Shown piece after piece: positions 59,630-64,000 of a stretch of DNA of 64,000 bases. Both the position numbers and the translations under genes were made by a program. Numbering within the stretch: position 1 is the stretch's first letter; the number at the start of each line of letters is the position of its first letter. Origin of the DNA: Legionella_C dresdenensis (GTDB lineage: Bacteria > Pseudomonadota > Gammaproteobacteria > Legionellales > Legionellaceae); assembly GCF_042649825.1 (NCBI RefSeq), contig NZ_JBHSAB010000024.1:67954-131953 (forward strand). Reading direction: 5' to 3'. The notes under the pieces are model-generated. The model was not told the origin of the DNA. It did no database searches and worked only from the letters and a program-made list of their open reading frames with translations.

Positions 59630-61042
59630 TCATTTACGCCCAATCAAACACGGGTTGCTAGCCATAATTCGGGCATGCAACTCACTGATCATCCCTTCGC
59701 CATGAAAACCGCCATTAATCATTTCATTAGAGTTAATATAGCTTATTCCCACTGAAAGCCCTGCTCCAATATCATATTCCGCAATCTGATCCACTGCTTG
59801 CTTCATCCGGTCCAAAAGAATCAGGCAACCATCCTGGTCAGTCATTGGCAATAAAAAGAGCATCGTATCATCCAGCCGGGTTGACAGATCGCTCTCGCGA
59901 AAAATCTGACGCAGATTTGTAAAAAAATGCCCCATTAAACGCTCGGTATTTACTACCCCCTGCTGCTCCACCAACTCTTTTTCATTGGTAATCTGTAAAG
60001 TCATTACACTGAAATAAACCATGCTATACCGCTCAGCCAATTTCACTTGCCAATTGACTATCGACATAAAGGCAACATAATCCACAACCTTGAAAAAATG
60101 ATCAAAATTGCGGTATATCCCTTTTTCAATTCCGCGCACCAGATATTCCGAACGCCGGGTAATGGCATAGTCATACAATCGGCGCGAACCTAATTCATCC
60201 TGAGTACTACTCTTGTTACAGGCCAGGCAAACAATATCAATTTCACTATCGGCAAAAAAATGGCCGCAGCTATTGCAAAGTTTATCCTCAAGCGGTTTTT
60301 CATAATCAATACCCAACTCCAGCAACCGGGTATTACAGCGACTGCAGATTAATCGCTCCTGCCGCAGGAACTCAGGTACTGGACCAATTTTTCCGCAAGA
60401 GAAACAATGGACAAAACGTTGTGGTTTGATATCAATTGAATGGCAACTCGGACAGCTGCTTTTCATATTAAGCAACCCGGATTCACAATTGGCGCAGGTT
60501 TTTATCTCATCCACAAGCGTGACCGGCGCGAGCAAATCACGCATCGCCAAATCCTGCAAAAATGTCCAGCTGTCAAAATGCGGTTGATTCGGAATTAACA
60601 CGGACAATAGCGGATATTCAAGCGCATAGCGCGAAAAATGGCTGACAAATCCCTTTAACTTTAATTCACCGCGCGAATAGAGATAAGTTAACAGAATACT
60701 TTCCTTATCGGCGCTACTCAACATCGACAAGGCGATATTCCGTGTACGCTCATGAATTAAAGCAGCTTTCTGCATCATGCCTGCATCAGCGGGACCATCA
60801 AAAATATCTCTAAAATGGGGTCCGACGTCACCATGATAAAATACTGGCGTAAAGCGATATTCGGGAATAGCCCTCAAAGCAGCCATCTGATTTAACCAGC
60901 TTTGGCCCTCGCGTTTTGATAAAATCACGGCATAAGGAGAAGTTTCCGGTAATTCATTGAGAGTGCAGGCTTTTTCAACCTCCAGCGGCAAGTAAAGCTC
61001 GTCATCAACATTACTTATCACCCAAACGCTTTGTTCGCTCAT
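59630..61042 (-). CDS. Zinc-ribbon (TackOD1-like) protein with degenerate GGDEF domain
   Basis: A 470-aa protein. The first 180 residues resemble a TackOD1-type output module. A cluster of zinc ribbons follows at about 185-285: CANCESG, CPSCHS, CFSCGK, CSRCNT, CNSCGH, CLACNK. The C-terminal about 150 residues have a GGDEF-fold outline (MVYFSVMTLQITN..., LSVGISYIN), but the signature is RLDDTMLFLLP where GGDEF is expected, so c-di-GMP synthesis is unlikely. Probably a signalling protein reading metal or redox state. Stand-alone gene. Confidence 0.78.
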   Translation of the reverse strand: MSEQSVWVISNVDDELYLPLEVEKACTLNELPETSPYAVILSKREGQSWLNQMAALRAIPEYRFTPVFYHGDVGPHFRDIFDGPADAGMMQKAALIHERTRNIALSMLSSADKESILLTYLYSRGELKLKGFVSHFSRYALEYPLLSVLIPNQPHFDSWTFLQDLAMRDLLAPVTLVDEIKTCANCESGLLNMKSSCPSCHSIDIKPQRFVHCFSCGKIGPVPEFLRQERLICSRCNTRLLELGIDYEKPLEDKLCNSCGHFFADSEIDIVCLACNKSSTQDELGSRRLYDYAITRRSEYLVRGIEKGIYRNFDHFFKVVDYVAFMSIVNWQVKLAERYSMVYFSVMTLQITNEKELVEQQGVVNTERLMGHFFTNLRQIFRESDLSTRLDDTMLFLLPMTDQDGCLILLDRMKQAVDQIAEYDIGAGLSVGISYINSNEMINGGFHGEGMISELHARIMASNPCLIGRK

Positions 61043-61254
61043 TGATTACACCCCGCCTGCCCAAGAACCTGTCTTTGCGAGCGTAGACGCAGCTATCCAC
61101 TTATTCGCAAAAAAGGCTTATTAAAATTTCGACACAGAACCTAAAAGCTATTACTTATGATTGTAGACTATCTTCAGGATGATTTTATAATGCTGCCTTG
61201 ACTTTAAGCGCTCCCCCCCTTAGCATGCAGGGATTGAATGCTTGAGGAAAAACA

Positions 61255-62223
61255 ATGACAGTGAACCGTTTGAAAGAGCTTGTCAGTGACGACTTCGCTG
61301 CTGTAAATCAGTTGATTATTGATAAGATCCAATCACAAATCGGTTTGATTGACGATTTATCGCATCATATAGTCCAGAGTGGTGGAAAACGCCTGCGTCC
61401 CTTGCTGGTGCTATTATCCAGCCGGGCCTGTAATTATAAAGGCGATGCTCATATCGCGCTTGCCGCCATGGTTGAGTTCTTTCATACCGCAACTTTATTA
61501 CATGACGATGTGGTGGATGAATCAACCCTCAGGCGCGGTCGTGAAACTGCCAATGAAATATGGGGCAGCAAAGCAAGTATTCTGGTTGGTGATTATTTGT
61601 TTACCCAATCAGTACAATTGATGGTTAGCGTGAATAATCTGCCCATTATTCGCCTGCTTGCCGACACATCGCATCAAATCAGTTGCGGAGAGGTAAAACA
61701 GTTAGTTAACCGCCATAATACTTCATTATCTATTGACGATTATCTTGATGTGATCCACGCTAAAACAGCTATTCTGTTTGCCGCATCAGCCAGTATTGGC
61801 GCTCTACTGAGCGAAGTTGGCGAGAAAGTTGAACAAGGGTTGTATCAGTACGGCATGCATCTTGGCAATGCCTTCCAGCTTATCGATGATGCGCTCGATT
61901 ATTGCGGCGATGCTTCAGCAATAGGTAAAAATATTGGCGATGATCTGGCTGATGGCAAAGCAACCATGCCCTTATTACACGCCTTGAAACATGGAACACC
62001 GGCTCAACAGGAATTAATCAAAAAAAATCTGGTTGCCGGCAGTCTGGATAATTTACCGGATATTTTAAAAGCCATTGAACAAACAAAAGCAATTGAATAT
62101 ACTCAGCAACTAGCGAATTCAGAGGTTGATCAGGCCATTTCCTGCCTTCAGGTCTTGCCAGAAAGCCCTTACAAGCAAGCTCTGATTCAACTTGCAGAGT
62201 TTGCAGTCAGCCGTACATTTTAA
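61255..62223 (+). CDS. ispB: Octaprenyl diphosphate synthase
   Basis: A 322-aa protein. VQSGGKRLRPLLVLLSSRAC, first Asp-rich motif ATLLHDDVVDESTLRRG near 80-96, VGDYLFTQ, and second motif FQLIDDALDYCGDAS near 202. It makes the ubiquinone side chain. Fits the common ispB near rplU-rpmA-obgE, although here they lie 7 kb apart. tRNA-Pro follows directly. Confidence 0.95.
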   Translation: MTVNRLKELVSDDFAAVNQLIIDKIQSQIGLIDDLSHHIVQSGGKRLRPLLVLLSSRACNYKGDAHIALAAMVEFFHTATLLHDDVVDESTLRRGRETANEIWGSKASILVGDYLFTQSVQLMVSVNNLPIIRLLADTSHQISCGEVKQLVNRHNTSLSIDDYLDVIHAKTAILFAASASIGALLSEVGEKVEQGLYQYGMHLGNAFQLIDDALDYCGDASAIGKNIGDDLADGKATMPLLHALKHGTPAQQELIKKNLVAGSLDNLPDILKAIEQTKAIEYTQQLANSEVDQAISCLQVLPESPYKQALIQLAEFAVSRTF

Positions 62224-62229
62224 GGATTT

Positions 62230-62306
62230 CGGAGTGTAGCTCAGCCTGGTAGAGCACTGCCTTCGGGAGGCAGGGGTCGCAAGTTCGATTCTTGTCACTC
62301 CGACCA
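62230..62306 (+). tRNA. tRNA-Pro (anticodon CGG)
   Basis: A 77-nt tRNA. Acceptor stem CGGAGTG/CACTCCG with encoded ACCA, D-arm TCAGCCTGGTAGAG, anticodon stem CTGCC/GGCAG with loop TTCGGGA (anticodon CGG at 62264-62266), T-loop TTCGATT. Starts seven bases after the ispB stop. Confidence 0.97.
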
Positions 62307-62336
62307 ATTATATGCAAGATCATTTAATAAGGAGTG

Positions 62337-62354
62337 TTGGGCTTTACAGCCCAA
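62337..62354. repeat. Solo TTGGGCTTTACAGCCCAA hairpin
   Basis: An 18-bp perfect palindrome, the outer tip of family C without a core, 14 bp from the stop of the minus-strand 62368 gene and 31 bp after the tRNA. It may terminate either. Confidence 0.7.
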
Positions 62355-62367
62355 CCCTCCATTACTC

Positions 62368-63843
62368 TTATTTGATAACAGTCTTCACACTTTCATTTTG
62401 CAGCATTGTCTCAATCTTATTCATACTACGATCCAAACCACTTTTGGTGAAAAGGCCGTAGACTTTATTAAAACTGCTTTCTACATGTCTGTTGTTTGAT
62501 CTCGTTGACTTAATCAATTCCCTCATCTTATCAGCAGTTAAATCTGAGTTCCCTATATTATTCAGCAAGTCATCTGCCAATTTTACTTTTTGGCTGGTTA
62601 ATGTCTTGTTACGAAATATGCGGCTTATCAGACTTAAACTAACTGTGTTATTTTTAACTTCTCCACGCGAACGCTGATAAGAGTTTACTTCATCTCTGAT
62701 TTTTTTGATCAAACCAGCTGACAAGGTATCGGCTTTAGCGCTATGTTCCGGCAATGCTGGTACAGTATCTGCGTTTGCATCTTTTTCAGACGATGCAGCT
62801 TTTTTACTGTCGCTAAATACAAATTTTCCCGGCAATAAACCCTCATCACAGAGCTTCTGAGCTGTTGTATATGCCATAGCTGACGTTAAGGCTGGTTCAG
62901 TCGCCAGTTTGGGAATTTCCTGTTCACGGAATTTTAAGAATCGAGCGGTATCAAATAAGCATCCAAAAGCCATTACTTCCATTGCCATTTTATGACCCGG
63001 ATTACGATAATGATCGTTTTCATGATATTCTTTCAAACGTTCCGCTGTAGCAATATTCTGGTCTTCAGATGCGGCATCCCTAAAATGATACCCCATGGAA
63101 GATAAAAATCGGACAGTCCAATCGTAACGCGTATCCGTAAAATCGTCTTTACCAGTACAAGATTTGACTAAAGAAAATTCCGTGCCGTTATATTTATGGA
63201 TATTAAATGTGACTCTTTTTGGAAAAAGGCCTAACTCTGCAAAAGCGATGACACTTTTGATAACATTCGGGTTATCATCATAAAAATCAATAACAATATC
63301 GTCTTCAGGATTTAAAACACATGCGCGTTCAATATGGGCATAGATTATGCTGCCTTTATCTTCATTAAATATTGATTCCGCATGCTCTATTTCTTCCTCC
63401 TGTCCAGCCACATACTCTTGCCTTAAAATAGCTCGGTAGCTATCCCCGGCCGCATGATTCCGTTCCTGGATTGGGCGAACAATGCCCTTTTTCTTTTTCG
63501 ATTTACCGTAAATATCAGCCATCAAAAATGGATCGAGAACAACTTCACAATTATCCTCCTGTAATTGCTGTTGCAGATAGCTTTGAATTAAAGGAAGAAC
63601 TGAAGAGAGAGAACCGCCGCGATAATGATTATCTCGATTGACAAAAAAATCTTGCCGGTTGGTTCCATAGGCGACAACTATTTTGCCATATTTCTTGGCT
63701 CGGGCATCGTTAATAATACGGTCTAAGAACTCTTTGTTATCCTTTATTAACCATTGCTCATGTGACTCATTATTGTATTCCCTACGAGCGAATGGATGTA
63801 ATAAACAACCATCGAGATCAAACAATTTTATATTAACTGCCAT
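62368..63843 (-). CDS. HAD-like phosphatase-domain protein with helical tail, candidate effector
   Basis: A 491-aa protein. The N-terminal 260 residues hold HAD motifs: I, LFDLDGCLL with Asp9 and Asp11; II, VVAYGTNR with Thr61; IV, VIDFYDDNP with Asp189-Asp190. Lys164 is a candidate for motif III. All catalytic positions seem present, so activity is plausible. The C-terminal 230 residues are helical and polar with an Ala/Asp-rich linker (about 345-370). No signal peptide. HAD domains joined to a long unknown tail recur among Legionella effectors; this is an inference. It converges on tRNA-Pro. Confidence 0.75.
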   Translation of the reverse strand: MAVNIKLFDLDGCLLHPFARREYNNESHEQWLIKDNKEFLDRIINDARAKKYGKIVVAYGTNRQDFFVNRDNHYRGGSLSSVLPLIQSYLQQQLQEDNCEVVLDPFLMADIYGKSKKKKGIVRPIQERNHAAGDSYRAILRQEYVAGQEEEIEHAESIFNEDKGSIIYAHIERACVLNPEDDIVIDFYDDNPNVIKSVIAFAELGLFPKRVTFNIHKYNGTEFSLVKSCTGKDDFTDTRYDWTVRFLSSMGYHFRDAASEDQNIATAERLKEYHENDHYRNPGHKMAMEVMAFGCLFDTARFLKFREQEIPKLATEPALTSAMAYTTAQKLCDEGLLPGKFVFSDSKKAASSEKDANADTVPALPEHSAKADTLSAGLIKKIRDEVNSYQRSRGEVKNNTVSLSLISRIFRNKTLTSQKVKLADDLLNNIGNSDLTADKMRELIKSTRSNNRHVESSFNKVYGLFTKSGLDRSMNKIETMLQNESVKTVIK

Positions 63844-64000
63844 AGCAACACACCTTGTGATTAAAATTCAGGCTATCTTAACAAAATATTATTAACTTAT
63901 TATTAAGAGGAATTTTATCCTTCTCGAACCTCTTTGTGCCGGACAAAAAATGGAAGCAGTGAGTTTTTTTAAGGAATAACTCGCTGAAACATAACGTTTT

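Overview
The window looks like chromosomal DNA of a moderately AT-rich gammaproteobacterium, most likely a member of the Legionellaceae/Legionellales. I base this on gene content. There is ordinary gammaproteobacterial housekeeping DNA: ispB, rplU-rpmA-obgE, rplY-pth-ychF, dapA, kdsB, radA. With it come ketone-body/PHB-type genes, a PlaA-size GDSL lipase, and several large unplaced proteins of the kind that often turn out to be Dot/Icm effectors in Legionella. No species call is justified from sequence alone.

Layout. 1-6.8 kb: truncated bioC, divergent comF, a type IV pilin, bolA, a 173-bp IS903-type miniature element, a small stress/envelope group (DUF3309, PRC-barrel, small secreted protein), a ten-unit tandem REP/BIME array of about 1.26 kb, and an APC amino-acid permease. 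6.8-13.7 kb: a 1197-aa helical protein, a 588-aa pentapeptide/solenoid protein, a glycine-zipper stress protein, and stacked palindromic repeats. 13.7-17.5 kb: a tight minus-strand operon fdxA-dinG/yoaA-tsaB-ycaR-kdsB with overlapping genes. 17.6-21.5 kb: a beta-barrel protein, the dapA-(mini)bamC-QEGLA operon, and a glycine-zipper lipoprotein. 21.6-25.9 kb: bdhA-adc, motA-motB, plaA. 26-27.5 kb: two divergent unknown genes. 27.6-39.4 kb: deaD, DUF2339, fadH, EamA exporter, a periplasmic unknown, LysR divergent from phaB, radA, an FAD oxidoreductase. 39.5-42.1 kb: xseB-ispA and another unknown protein.

42.1-50 kb reads as a plastic, island-like stretch. It holds a resolvase fragment cut by a 169-bp element with perfect 23-bp inverted repeats, a serine beta-lactamase-fold protein, a decayed IS256 transposase, an AAA-ATPase-like protein without its usual nuclease domain, an SDR, and four small unknown ORFs. 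50-64 kb returns to core genes: mscS-DUF457-cinA, rplU-rpmA-obgE, rplY-pth-ychF, an NhaP-type antiporter, a zinc-ribbon/degenerate-GGDEF protein, ispB, and tRNA-Pro(CGG). It ends with a HAD-like 491-aa protein.

The most striking non-coding feature is the load of short structured repeats, in at least six families. Family A is REP/BIME. Family B has IS903-type ends. Family C is a 94-95-bp core that can fold as a cloverleaf inside longer inverted repeats. Family D has GTAGGTTGGGTCG ends. Family E is the CCTTGATTACGC... palindromes together with a long TAAGCCC... hairpin. Family F is CCCTCTCCC/GGGAGAGGG. They sit in nearly every intergenic gap, and in at least three places they supply or replace the last codons of genes (the 2.4-kb gene, ispA, cinA).
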